Shown piece after piece: positions 32,707 to 40,234 of a stretch of DNA of 46,612 nt. Source of the stretch: a virus; the IMG/VR virus record IMGVR_UViG_3300046003_006061, positions 1 through 46,612 of that record. One strand, written 5' to 3'. Under the pieces are notes generated by a model. That model had not been told where the DNA came from. It did not search any database and saw only the letters and a program-made list of their open reading frames with translations. Numbering within the stretch: position 1 is the stretch's first letter; the number at the start of each line of letters is the position of its first letter. The translations under genes were made by a program, and so were the position numbers.

Positions 32707-33470
32707 AAATACTAATCACAGGAGGGAATGGCTATATAGCAAAGAGTATCACAAAGAGCTTATGGAGTAAATATCATATAATATCTCCAGGTAGGGATGA
32801 ATTAGATTTAACTGATAGTAAATCTATTGACAGTTTCTTTAAAGATAAATACTTTGATGTAGTTATACATACAGCCATAAAAGGTGCAGCTACTCCTAGA
32901 GATCCAGACGAGACTATTTTATTTTGGAATTTAGTCATGTTTTATAACTTAATGTCAAAGAGAGATCATTTTAATAAACTAATCAATATAGGTTCAGGAG
33001 CTGAAAGATATTTGATAGAAACTCCTTACGGACATAGTAAAAGTATTATTAATAAGTTAGTTCATAAGTACGATAACTTCTATACTTTGAGAATATATGG
33101 AGTGTTTAGTGAGGATGAATTAGAGACAAGATTCATAAAAGCTAGTATCAATAATGTATTACAAGGTAGTCCAATAAAGATATATCAGGATAAGTTAATG
33201 GACTTTATCTATATGCCTGATTTAATCTCTATAGTTGAGCATTATATTGTAGGTAAGGACCTATTAAAAGAAGTAGATTGTATATATAATGATACTGTCT
33301 CGTTAAGTAATATAGCCCAACAAATAAATAATCTATCAATAAATAAAGTACCAATCAATATAGAAGATCCTCTTCCAGGACAGAACTATATAGGAACTTA
33401 CAGCGATCTTCCAATAGCTTATCTAGGGTTAGAACACGGTATTGAAAATGTTTATAATAAATTAAAATGA
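32703..33470 (+). CDS. NAD(P)-dependent sugar epimerase/reductase
   Basis: 255 residues of the extended short-chain dehydrogenase type. The cofactor loop is ITGGNGYIAKSI, a DVVIHTAIKG strand follows, and the catalytic YxxxK is in PYGHSKSII. It is shorter than RmlB and closer in layout to RmlD or GDP-fucose synthase-like reductases. It would reduce or epimerise a keto-sugar from the preceding enzymes. Substrate unknown. Confidence 0.82.
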   Translation: MKILITGGNGYIAKSITKSLWSKYHIISPGRDELDLTDSKSIDSFFKDKYFDVVIHTAIKGAATPRDPDETILFWNLVMFYNLMSKRDHFNKLINIGSGAERYLIETPYGHSKSIINKLVHKYDNFYTLRIYGVFSEDELETRFIKASINNVLQGSPIKIYQDKLMDFIYMPDLISIVEHYIVGKDLLKEVDCIYNDTVSLSNIAQQINNLSINKVPINIEDPLPGQNYIGTYSDLPIAYLGLEHGIENVYNKLK

Positions 33471-34396
33471 ATATAAAAATAATATATCATATAATGCCTT
33501 GGGAGATAGACTATGCTCTATTAACTTATACTCAACTTAAAAAAACCAAATATCATCTACCTGACGATGTTAATGTTTATATTGAGACTGTTTTAAATTT
33601 ATCTGATTATACTATAGATTGGGGTAAAACTAAATTCCCTAAACAATACTTTATAGACAAATATACTCAGTTAGCTTTATTACTTAAAGACTATAATCAT
33701 ATAAGTCGAATATATGATAATGATGAATTGTATGGCCATTTAGATTTACAACGAGAATGTATAGCACCTGAAATTGACCATTATATAAGTTTATGCCCTG
33801 ATATTTACTTTAGTGAGTTCACTATACCTTATTTAATAGAAAGTGCTAAATCTGTAGATAATAAGTATTTTGTTATAACACCCCATATTTCAAAAGTAGG
33901 TGATGCTGATTGGGATGAAATCACAAATGCTAAATATTTAAACATTCCTTATAGTGATTATCTTAAAGTAGATATATTTGATATAAGAAATGATAATAAA
34001 AATATAGAAGATGAAATAAGCCTATACCCAACTAAAAAAAGTAAATGGGCTGGATGGTGTGATCTATATAATAAAGCATTTTTTGAAGAGTTATGCCCGG
34101 TGCAAGAAAGTTGGAAGGGTTATGGACCTTGGGATTGGTACTCATTAATGATAACTAATCATGTAAAATCTTTAGGAGTAGATTTTCAACAATACTTACT
34201 ACAAGGAGAAACAATTTGGATGTACCCATCAGGTCCCTTAGTAGGTGATAATATTGATGGTTTTTCAAAGTATTATAGAGATCACATAGTGTTTAAAGAA
34301 AGCAATAAACACTCCCAAAGAGCAGTATTTGAATCTAAATTACCAGAGTATCTTGATATATGTTTACAAAATTTAAAAAATAAAAATATTATATGA
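33467..34396 (+). CDS. Probable glycosyltransferase, family unclear
   Basis: 309 residues with a start like GT-A enzymes (IKIIYHIMPWEIDYALLTYTQLKK). The late segment VQESWKGYGPWDWYSLMITN could be an acceptor site. I see no certain DxD; candidates are YDND and DADWDE. Its place between a sugar reductase and a GT2 enzyme, each with a 4-base overlap, supports a glycan role. The family assignment is open. Confidence 0.55.
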   Translation: MNIKIIYHIMPWEIDYALLTYTQLKKTKYHLPDDVNVYIETVLNLSDYTIDWGKTKFPKQYFIDKYTQLALLLKDYNHISRIYDNDELYGHLDLQRECIAPEIDHYISLCPDIYFSEFTIPYLIESAKSVDNKYFVITPHISKVGDADWDEITNAKYLNIPYSDYLKVDIFDIRNDNKNIEDEISLYPTKKSKWAGWCDLYNKAFFEELCPVQESWKGYGPWDWYSLMITNHVKSLGVDFQQYLLQGETIWMYPSGPLVGDNIDGFSKYYRDHIVFKESNKHSQRAVFESKLPEYLDICLQNLKNKNII

Positions 34397-35325
34397 TATC
34401 ACTTATAATACCAACACCCGGAACTAACCAAAATTATACTAATAATTTAATTTTTAATATTAGAGATTTATATCCTAATGAAGATGAAGTTGAAATTATT
34501 TTAGAAGAAAATGATAAAGTAACTTTAGGGGTAAATTATAATAATGCTGTAGCTAAAGCTAAAGGTGATAAAATTATCTTACTTCATAATGATATGGTTA
34601 TTAAAAGGGGTTTTATTGAAACTATGGATAAACATATAGTTAAAGGTAGAATAACAACATATACTAGGATTGAACCTCCTATATACAATGATACCTACCC
34701 AGGAAAAATTATAGCTGATTTTGGCTCTGATTTAGATACTTTTGATGAAAGTAAATTTAATAATTTTACTCTAGAGGAATTTTTAATTGATGGTGGTTCA
34801 CAATTATTTTTTGGATGTATGAAAGAGGATTATATTGGAATAGATGGATATACATTCAAAATGTTTTGTGAGGATGATGATTTACATTTAAGATATAAAT
34901 TAGCAGGATTTGAACATAAAGTAAGTTCAGCCCATATATACCATTTTGTAAGTAAAACATCTCGTTCTAGTATGGATTATCAAGAAATAGAAAAAGAATC
35001 AAATATGTCTTTTATTAAAAAATGGGGATTTAGAAACTCTCAATTTAATAAAGTATATAAAACTTATTACAACATAAAAGGGGATTTTCCGGCTTTATCA
35101 TGGTGGATAAATCATTTTACAACCTCTATTTTAGAAGAAGCAAATGTTATTATAGATGTAGATGTTAGCAAATTTGATCAAAATGATCAAAATAATATTT
35201 TACAAATGTCTGATATTATATCTTCTAATAATGAAATAGGTGAGTTTGAATTAGGTAATTTAAAAGTAAAAGTTAAGTCTCTAGACACATTTGAGAAAGA
35301 TTTAATATATCTTAAAAACAATTAA
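34393..35325 (+). CDS. Glycosyltransferase, GT2-like
   Basis: 310 residues. SLIIPTPGTNQNYTNNLIFNI is the GT-A start, LGVNYNNAVAKAKGDKIILLHNDMVI places the metal site at H-N-D rather than D-x-D, and CEDDDLHLRYKLAGFEHKV is the typical ED-loop. It closes the glycan locus. The missing first aspartate is also seen in some phage and bacterial GT2 members. Confidence 0.8.
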   Translation: MISLIIPTPGTNQNYTNNLIFNIRDLYPNEDEVEIILEENDKVTLGVNYNNAVAKAKGDKIILLHNDMVIKRGFIETMDKHIVKGRITTYTRIEPPIYNDTYPGKIIADFGSDLDTFDESKFNNFTLEEFLIDGGSQLFFGCMKEDYIGIDGYTFKMFCEDDDLHLRYKLAGFEHKVSSAHIYHFVSKTSRSSMDYQEIEKESNMSFIKKWGFRNSQFNKVYKTYYNIKGDFPALSWWINHFTTSILEEANVIIDVDVSKFDQNDQNNILQMSDIISSNNEIGEFELGNLKVKVKSLDTFEKDLIYLKNN

Positions 35326-35346
35326 TATTTATACTAAAACAAAAAT

Positions 35347-35775
35347 ATGGCATTTAATTATAGATTAAAAGAATTCTTCTTAAATGAAGATTTACTTAAC
35401 GAAGAAGGAGAATTAAATTACAACGCTACCTTTAATGGTGAAAAATTTAAAGTAACAGTTGATGTAAATAAAAACCCATCTAAAAAAGGTATTAAAGTTA
35501 AATTCTACCCGGTTAATGAAGAAGGTATGGTAATTTCAAACTTGACACCTGAAGAAATTGATACCTTACAAAATAGTTTAGCTACTACTATATCTAAAAA
35601 GTTTATTAATTACGGTTTAGAATTTGATAGAGATACAGACGCTCCAGATAAACAAGCAGCTAACTTCCAAATACCATTAGACTCAGTATTTACTTTCATT
35701 AGAGATAAAGTATTAGGTAGTACACCACAAAACGATCCAGAAGAAGAAGTTCCAACAGATGAAGAAAACGCCTAA
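35347..35775 (+). CDS. Conserved hypothetical phage protein, 142 aa
   Basis: A soluble protein with a strand-rich middle (FNGEKFKVTVDVNKNPSKKGI) and an acidic tail (PEEEVPTDEENA). The pattern resembles proteins I remember from T4-like marine phages. It is preceded by TTAATATTTATACTAA, which may be a weak promoter. It overlaps the next gene by 17 bases. Role unknown. Confidence 0.7.
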   Translation: MAFNYRLKEFFLNEDLLNEEGELNYNATFNGEKFKVTVDVNKNPSKKGIKVKFYPVNEEGMVISNLTPEEIDTLQNSLATTISKKFINYGLEFDRDTDAPDKQAANFQIPLDSVFTFIRDKVLGSTPQNDPEEEVPTDEENA

Positions 35776-36085
35776 TATAGTATTTACAGATTATAGCTTA
35801 AGGGGTATCATGGATACCCTTTTTACCCCTAAAATACAAAAGTTATTATTTGAGAATGTTTTTACAAGTATAAAAAGTGCTTTAAAAACTAAAAAGAAAG
35901 AAGTTGTTATATGTGATATCATTCAAGTAGAAACTAGTATATCAATACCTAAAACTCATTGGGTTCATGCCTTAAAATCAGTTTTAGAATATTATGTTAA
36001 AGTTGAAGACTACTCAATGTGTACACAAGTTAATAAATTAATTAAAGATATAGAAGATGGACGAGGAATTGAAACACAATCTTGA
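35759..36085 (+). CDS. Hypothetical protein with UVR-like C-terminal hairpin, 108 aa
   Basis: The C-terminal 40 residues (HALKSVLEYYVKVEDYSMCTQVNKLIKDI) form a helix pair similar to the UVR motif. A closely similar segment occurs in the protein at 38270-38590, so the two are probably related. It overlaps both neighbours (17 and 29 bases). It may be a small protein-interaction module; no function is known. Confidence 0.65.
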   Translation: MKKTPNIVFTDYSLRGIMDTLFTPKIQKLLFENVFTSIKSALKTKKKEVVICDIIQVETSISIPKTHWVHALKSVLEYYVKVEDYSMCTQVNKLIKDIEDGRGIETQS

Positions 36086-36485
36086 AGCGGGTTTTAATAA
36101 ACTTTTTAACTCCCCAGTTATAATAAAAAAGAAGAAACGTAACCAGGCTTTAAAGAAAAAATCATTATTTATATCTTTAGTTAGTCAATATGAACAAGCT
36201 CTTAACAAGTCAGTTAAGTTACAAGCTGAATTTAATATTGATTTATTTGATTATGAGGAACCTTATTTTGGAGTTATAGATAAATTAATGTTATTAATGT
36301 GGGGTGGAGACATATATGAAATAGTAACTTATTATTTATATGAACGTTTCAATATGGATGGAACCTTAAATTGTATAATTGAGACTACTGAATCAGGAGA
36401 AGAAATTGAAATAATTTTAAAAACACCAGAAGATTTATATAACTACTTAGTACAAGTAAATCCTAATTTCTTAAACGAAAAATAA
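36057..36485 (+). CDS. Hypothetical phage protein, 142 aa
   Basis: A basic N-terminus (IIKKKKRNQALKKK) is followed by a helical region and a C-terminal block DIYEIVTYYLYERFN, then ILKTPEDLYNYLVQ. That last block resembles a small family found in T4-like phages. A role in late transcription was considered because of gene order, but no gp33 or gp55 signature is visible. Overlaps the upstream gene by 29 bases. Confidence 0.65.
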   Translation: MDEELKHNLEAGFNKLFNSPVIIKKKKRNQALKKKSLFISLVSQYEQALNKSVKLQAEFNIDLFDYEEPYFGVIDKLMLLMWGGDIYEIVTYYLYERFNMDGTLNCIIETTESGEEIEIILKTPEDLYNYLVQVNPNFLNEK

Positions 36486-36490
36486 GTTAT

Positions 36491-37144
36491 ATGGCTAGAG
36501 CCGCTAAAATATTCTCTAAGGAAGATTTGCTTAGAGCTATGAGGGTAACTAAAAGTGTTAGAGCTGCCGCCCGTTACCTTAATTGTTCATATCAACATCT
36601 TAAACCCTATATGAAATCTTATAGGTTAGATGATAATGATCTTAACTCCCCTACATTATTTGAAACTCATAAGAATCAAGTTGGTAAAGGTATTCCTAAA
36701 TTCTTAACCAACCATGGTAAGGGACCTGACTTACAAAAACTATTATCAGGTGAATTATACACTGAATCATATAGTATAGATAAATTCAAGCAACGTCTAA
36801 TAACTGAGGCTATATTACCTGAAGAATGTTCATGCTGTGGATTTAAAGAACAACGAGTATCAGATTATAGAGTACCACTACTATTAAGTTTTAAAGATTA
36901 TAACAAACGTAATTGGAAAAGGGACAATATAGAGTTCTTATGTTACAACTGTTACTTCTTAACTATTGGAGACATATTCAGTGCTAAACAAATTCAAGGT
37001 ATAGAAGATTATAAAGACGTTCCTAAAATACAAGAGGTAAAATGGGAAATGGATGATAACACTTACGAACATTTTAAATCATTAGGGTTAATAGGGGATG
37101 ATGAGATTGATGAGGATGATGATTTAGTATCTTATACCAAATAA
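36491..37144 (+). CDS. Helix-turn-helix and zinc-binding protein, 217 aa
   Basis: The N-terminal 50 residues (FSKEDLLRAMRVTKSVRAAARYLNCSYQHLKPYMK) read as a helix-turn-helix domain. The middle has two cysteine pairs (CSCC at about residue 114 and CYNC at about 156) flanking DYRVPLLLSFKDYNKRNWKRDNIEFL. The spacing is that of an HNH domain, but the HNH histidines are missing. It is likely a DNA-binding protein derived from or related to HNH proteins, probably not a nuclease. The C-terminus is acidic. A hairpin follows. Confidence 0.7.
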   Translation: MARAAKIFSKEDLLRAMRVTKSVRAAARYLNCSYQHLKPYMKSYRLDDNDLNSPTLFETHKNQVGKGIPKFLTNHGKGPDLQKLLSGELYTESYSIDKFKQRLITEAILPEECSCCGFKEQRVSDYRVPLLLSFKDYNKRNWKRDNIEFLCYNCYFLTIGDIFSAKQIQGIEDYKDVPKIQEVKWEMDDNTYEHFKSLGLIGDDEIDEDDDLVSYTK

Positions 37145-37147
37145 TAT

Positions 37148-37187
37148 TTGGCTCCCTAGGGAGTCTTTTATATATTTAAGTATTAAA
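37148..37187 (+). promoter_or_regulatory. Phage promoter for the gene at 37197
   Basis: TTGG at 37148, 20 bases after the TTG to TATATT at 37171-37176, continuing TTAAGTATTAA. The hairpin above lies between the two elements. The ATG at 37197 has the context AAAGTTATG. Confidence 0.75.
37150..37169 (+). terminator. Terminator hairpin before the gene at 37197
   Basis: GGCTCC - CTAG - GGAGTC forms a stem of about 6 bp with a G-U pair, followed by TTTTATAT. It overlaps the -33 element and spacer of the next promoter. Confidence 0.65.
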
Positions 37188-37196
37188 ATAAAAGTT

Positions 37197-37619
37197 ATGT
37201 TATACCAAGTATCAAATGAATGGAAATGCGGGTTTGTAGAAGATTTTATAGCTTACTCTGAAGGTAATTATAATGTTGATCCTAAAATAGTTAAAATATC
37301 AGTTGTAAAAGTATTCAAGTATAAAATTGAATCAAGACTGAAACCAAGTATTGCTAAAGTAAAAGATAAAGCATTCATAACACCAGGTTGGATACCATGT
37401 CATCCTAAAACTGAATTAGGTGATATTGTTTGGACTCAAAAAGTACCTAAGGAAGAAAAATTAAAAGAAATTGATACTTGGAGATTCAAATCCTCAAGTG
37501 GTGATGGTGAGTATGTAACTAAGAAAAATGGTTTTAAGTATACATGTAACTGTCCAGGAGTGTGGAGAGCTAAAGATAGAGAATGTAAACATATTAAAGA
37601 AGTAAAATCATATAAATAA
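37197..37619 (+). CDS. SWIM-type zinc-finger protein, 140 aa
   Basis: The C-terminus carries YTCNCPGVWRAKDRECKHI, the C-x-C ... C-x-H pattern of SWIM zinc fingers, which bind DNA or proteins. The N-terminal part is strand-rich and unassigned. It has its own promoter and is followed by a small gene. It may be a nucleic-acid-binding accessory protein. Confidence 0.75.
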   Translation: MLYQVSNEWKCGFVEDFIAYSEGNYNVDPKIVKISVVKVFKYKIESRLKPSIAKVKDKAFITPGWIPCHPKTELGDIVWTQKVPKEEKLKEIDTWRFKSSSGDGEYVTKKNGFKYTCNCPGVWRAKDRECKHIKEVKSYK

Positions 37620-37630
37620 TATTTATAGGT

Positions 37631-37855
37631 ATGATAACAACTGAATACATGCATAAATTTATAGACCATAACATTATGAAATATGTCCCTGAAGGTATTG
37701 ACCCTACATTACATATTAATGCTAGAAAGGAAATAAAATTTTGTATAATGCAATTGTTAAAAAACAAACAAATACCTTTAAAATTATCTTCAATCAAATT
37801 AGTTATAATGGATTACGAAAAAATCCTTTATGCTAAATACTCAATATTAAATTAG
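37631..37855 (+). CDS. Hypothetical protein, 74 aa
   Basis: A helical protein (ITTEYMHKFIDHNIMKYVPEG, then EIKFCIMQLLKNKQIPLKL). A second in-frame ATG at 37649 is an alternative start, since the first lies in AATATTTATAGGTATGATAA, which resembles a promoter-like block. The stop at 37853-37855 overlaps the -33 region of the next promoter. No function assigned. Confidence 0.6.
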   Translation: MITTEYMHKFIDHNIMKYVPEGIDPTLHINARKEIKFCIMQLLKNKQIPLKLSSIKLVIMDYEKILYAKYSILN

Positions 37856-37890
37856 GCCTCCCAAATCTAATTTCGTATATTAAGGTATAA
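37853..37890 (+). promoter_or_regulatory. Phage promoter for the gene at 37907
   Basis: TAGG at 37853 in place of TTGG, the same spacing to TATATT at 37876-37881, and a full TTTCGTATATTAAGGTATAA block ending at 37890. The start at 37907 has the context AAAGTTATG. Confidence 0.8.
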
Positions 37891-37906
37891 TTAAAAATGT
37901 AAAGTT

Positions 37907-38269
37907 ATGATTAAATCTTCAAATAGAGGTAGACCAACAGAAAATGATGTTGTAATATTAAAATACACTCAAACCTTTAAAGACCATAAAGATGAAGTAT
38001 CAATTTGGGATTGGGATAAAACTAAATTCGCAAATGGTCCATTAAGTGTTACTATTAAAGACCCTCAATGGGCTGAATTTGATAAGTTGGAAAACAAATT
38101 ATCCTCACTATTATTAAAATATGAAGTTAAAGGCAATCAACGCAAACCCAGAATAACTAAGGCTGACAAATTAGAAATAGAAACATTAGAAAAAGAAATG
38201 AATGAAATATTTTATTCTTTCTACCCTGAAGACAGACCTAAAGTAAGAAAAAACGCTAAAATTAAGTAG
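37907..38269 (+). CDS. Conserved hypothetical phage protein, 120 aa
   Basis: Begins with a basic NRGRPTENDVVILKYTQTF and continues with WDWDKTKFANGPLSVTIKDP, then a helical second half with a basic end. It resembles a small family in large Bacteroidetes phages. The promoter directly before it and the next gene starting right at its stop mark it as the head of a short unit. Confidence 0.7.
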   Translation: MIKSSNRGRPTENDVVILKYTQTFKDHKDEVSIWDWDKTKFANGPLSVTIKDPQWAEFDKLENKLSSLLLKYEVKGNQRKPRITKADKLEIETLEKEMNEIFYSFYPEDRPKVRKNAKIK

Positions 38270-38590
38270 ATGAAGGCAAAACAACTTAAATTTAAAGATT
38301 TAGATGAACTAATGGAGTTTAATGAAAGTCAAGTTCGTGACATTCACCTTCATACTTTTAAATTTTTAAGATGTGAATGGAACAAAAATAAAAATTTTAG
38401 CGACATAGATTTATTCAATGTAGACTTTGAAGATGATGATGAGTATGATAATATAGTTTTAACTATTTACTCTAATGAATGGATTAAAGCCTTAGAAATA
38501 GGATTAGATTATTTTGTAGAACAAGAAGAATACGAGACATGTGCTCAAATTAGAAATTTATTAATTAAAATCAAAACCAAAAAGAAATGA
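38270..38590 (+). CDS. Hypothetical protein with UVR-like C-terminal hairpin, 106 aa
   Basis: The C-terminal segment WIKALEIGLDYFVEQEEYETCAQIRNLLIKIK aligns with the end of the protein at 35759-36085. The two share the W..AL...L.Y.V..E.Y..C.Q...LI..I pattern. The middle is very acidic. Overlaps the next gene by 4 bases. Function unknown. Confidence 0.65.
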   Translation: MKAKQLKFKDLDELMEFNESQVRDIHLHTFKFLRCEWNKNKNFSDIDLFNVDFEDDDEYDNIVLTIYSNEWIKALEIGLDYFVEQEEYETCAQIRNLLIKIKTKKK

Positions 38591-38793
38591 GTTATTTTCA
38601 AGCAACAGTAGAAATCCTTGACATGAGTGACAAAGGTAAACAAACAAAAACCAAAGAGTTATATTTAGTAGATGCTGTCTCTGTAACGGACGCAGAAGTT
38701 AAAGTAACAAAAATGTTTGAGGACGAGGGTTCACAAGTAGATTTTCAAGTAAAAAGTGTTAGAGAAACAAAGATTTTACAAGTAATTGAATAA
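38587..38793 (+). CDS. DUF4494-like protein, 68 aa
   Basis: The sequence YFQATVEILDMSDKGKQTKTKELYLVDAVSVTDAEVKV fits the DUF4494 pattern (a strand pair, 'YLVDA.S.teAE'), a family I associate with Bacteroidetes and their phages. No molecular function is known. It supports the host assignment. Confidence 0.75.
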   Translation: MSYFQATVEILDMSDKGKQTKTKELYLVDAVSVTDAEVKVTKMFEDEGSQVDFQVKSVRETKILQVIE

Positions 38794-38804
38794 AAGTTTT
38801 CTAT

Positions 38805-38843
38805 AACACACCCCATCCTTAGATACGTATATACATCACAAAC
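38805..38843 (+). promoter_or_regulatory. Possible weak promoter for the gene at 38844
   Basis: ATACGTATATACATCAC resembles the TTCGTATATT block (TATATA at 38828), but the -33 position reads AACA. It is a diverged member at best. Confidence 0.35.
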
Positions 38844-39053
38844 ATGAAATACCTTTATAAACATAATGAGAAACTGTATTTGGTGCTTAGAAACATGCCC
38901 GAACATAATTTTCAAAATAGGGATGGGTCTTTTAACATGAATGTTTTAAAGGCATGGCGCGATCATTTAGGTGGCGACCATGTCTTAAAACAAAATGATA
39001 GATATTTAATAGTACAAACAATACAAGAAATAGAATATGAAACAAGTAATTAG
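38844..39053 (+). CDS. Hypothetical protein, 69 aa
   Basis: A small protein with a repeated aromatic/basic pattern (YLYKHNEKLYLVLRNMPEHNF, LKAWRDHLGGDHVL). It overlaps the thioredoxin gene by 17 bases. No family recognised. The antisense frame over it is a shadow. Confidence 0.6.
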   Translation: MKYLYKHNEKLYLVLRNMPEHNFQNRDGSFNMNVLKAWRDHLGGDHVLKQNDRYLIVQTIQEIEYETSN

Positions 39054-39288
39054 ATTTACTGCTAGCTGGTGTCAACCATGCAAAGCATATGCCCCAATAT
39101 TTGAAAGAGTAGCTTCGGAAACAGCAGGAGTACAATTTAAAACAATTGATGTTGATTCAGGAGATCCATTAATAATGAAATTTGGAATTAGAAACGTCCC
39201 AACAACTGTAGTGTTAAACGGGGATGAAGTAGTTTCAAAACAATCTGGAATGATTGAAGAAACTCAACTAAAACAAATGGTTGGATAA
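39037..39288 (+). CDS. Thioredoxin
   Basis: A short thioredoxin of 83 residues. The redox site is WCQPC (W11-C15), the first strand is VIRFTASW, FKTIDVDSGDPL and RNVPTTVVLNG (with the cis-proline) complete the fold. It lacks the first helix and strand of bacterial thioredoxin, which is usual for small phage forms. It could reduce ribonucleotide reductase or host proteins. The next gene starts at its stop. Confidence 0.92.
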   Translation: MKQVIRFTASWCQPCKAYAPIFERVASETAGVQFKTIDVDSGDPLIMKFGIRNVPTTVVLNGDEVVSKQSGMIEETQLKQMVG

Positions 39289-39527
39289 TGAATAAGATAG
39301 AGGAAATATTTCATTCTTGGAATATAGCTTTAGATCCTAACCAACAGCAAACTGAATTGGCTAGTGAGAGGATAAAAATCTGTAATGAATGTGAATTTAA
39401 AAAAACAATACCTATAACATACTGTGGTGAATGTGGTTGTTCTTTAAAAGGAAAAATATTTTCACCTGTTAAAGGAGCTTGCCCTCATAATAAATGGATT
39501 GAGGTAGAGGAAAAATACCTTTCGTAG
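39288..39527 (+). CDS. Zinc-ribbon protein, 79 aa
   Basis: Cysteines in CNECEFKK, YCGECGCSL and a final ACPHNKW form one or two metal sites. The layout resembles a small conserved family of Bacteroidetes and cyanophage genomes. It follows thioredoxin with a TAATG overlap. It may bind metal for protein or nucleic-acid contacts; no role is known. Its stop codon lies in the loop of a hairpin. Confidence 0.75.
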   Translation: MNKIEEIFHSWNIALDPNQQQTELASERIKICNECEFKKTIPITYCGECGCSLKGKIFSPVKGACPHNKWIEVEEKYLS

Positions 39528-39537
39528 GAAAGGTTTG
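39517..39537 (+). terminator. Hairpin at the end of the zinc-ribbon gene
   Basis: ACCTTTC - GTAG - GAAAGGT is a 7-bp perfect stem (39517-39534), followed by TTTG. The loop contains the stop codon TAG of the upstream gene, and the T run supplies the TTG of the next promoter. It may act as a terminator. Confidence 0.55.
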
Positions 39538-39572
39538 TAAACTCGAACCTCGATTCGTATATTAAAATATAA
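39535..39572 (+). promoter_or_regulatory. Phage promoter for the gene at 39583
   Basis: TTG at 39535-39537, 20 bases, TATATT at 39558-39563 within ATTCGTATATTAAAATATAA. The ATG at 39583 follows an A-rich leader. Confidence 0.8.
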
Positions 39573-39582
39573 ATTTAAAAAC

Positions 39583-39813
39583 ATGAAAACAGTAATTAAA
39601 ATTTTAGCAGGTTTGCTAATAGCATTTGGATTAGTCCAATTAACAGATTTAGGATTCTATTTAATGAATCAGCCTGACACCTTTGTATTCAATTTAGGTA
39701 TTGTAGTATTAGCGGTAGTAGGTATAGCATTTGCTTATTTAGGATTGTATTTAATGAATATATTGAAGCCTGAACAAGTGGAACAGGAAGTTAAACAAGA
39801 AAAACAAGAATAG
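39583..39813 (+). CDS. Two-pass membrane protein, 76 aa
   Basis: Two hydrophobic segments (about residues 4-28 and 38-61) and a charged tail of Glu, Gln and Lys. It is followed by another membrane-linked protein 2 bases later. Both may sit in the host inner membrane. Family unknown. Confidence 0.65.
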   Translation: MKTVIKILAGLLIAFGLVQLTDLGFYLMNQPDTFVFNLGIVVLAVVGIAFAYLGLYLMNILKPEQVEQEVKQEKQE

Positions 39814-39815
39814 TT

Positions 39816-40178
39816 ATGATACTAATACTGGCAATATTAACAGCGTTTATTTTAGTATATTTTGTAGTGGTAGGAATATATTTAGCAGAAAATAGTGGGG
39901 TACTTGAAGAGCAAATCTTAAAGGACTATTTAGATACTCTAGGAGATGATTATGAAATGTACACATCAGAATATCATACTAGAATTTACCCTAAAGCATC
40001 AAGTGATGTACGTAGGAATATAGAAATATCACCTAGAGGATTCAAAATGATATTTCCATACTATATAGAGGATATAGGAGTGATACCATTTTGGAGTAAA
40101 TCAAAAACTAGAATTGATACTATGTTTACTAGTGCTCCTAGAAAAGATTGGAAAAGAGAAAGATTAGGGTTAAAATAG
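39816..40178 (+). CDS. Membrane-anchored protein, 120 aa
   Basis: One N-terminal membrane segment (ILILAILTAFILVYFVVVGIYL) followed by a soluble domain (EMYTSEYHTRIYPKASS, then FKMIFPYYIEDIGVIPFWSK). Start context is TAGTTATG. The stop at 40176-40178 abuts the next promoter. Confidence 0.65.
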   Translation: MILILAILTAFILVYFVVVGIYLAENSGVLEEQILKDYLDTLGDDYEMYTSEYHTRIYPKASSDVRRNIEISPRGFKMIFPYYIEDIGVIPFWSKSKTRIDTMFTSAPRKDWKRERLGLK

Positions 40179-40216
40179 TTGGCTCTTAGAATTATATTTC
40201 GTATATTAAGGTATAA
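40179..40216 (+). promoter_or_regulatory. Phage promoter for the membrane/SPFH unit
   Basis: TTGGCTC at 40179, 20 bases after the TTG to TATATT at 40202-40207, then TATATTAAGGTATAA to 40216. It would drive the 164-residue membrane protein and the SPFH protein. Confidence 0.85.
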
Positions 40217-40234
40217 ATTTAAAACAAATTAGTT

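Noticed and set aside
21547-35325. The glycan locus as a recent bacterial genomic island
   Set aside because: It has no integrase, insertion sequence or flanking direct repeats, it contains a phage-type promoter and a protein resembling conserved phage proteins, and the gene packing is the same as in the rest of the genome.
36057-36485. A gp33 or gp55 late-transcription factor
   Set aside because: The position is suggestive, but no sequence feature of either protein can be seen.
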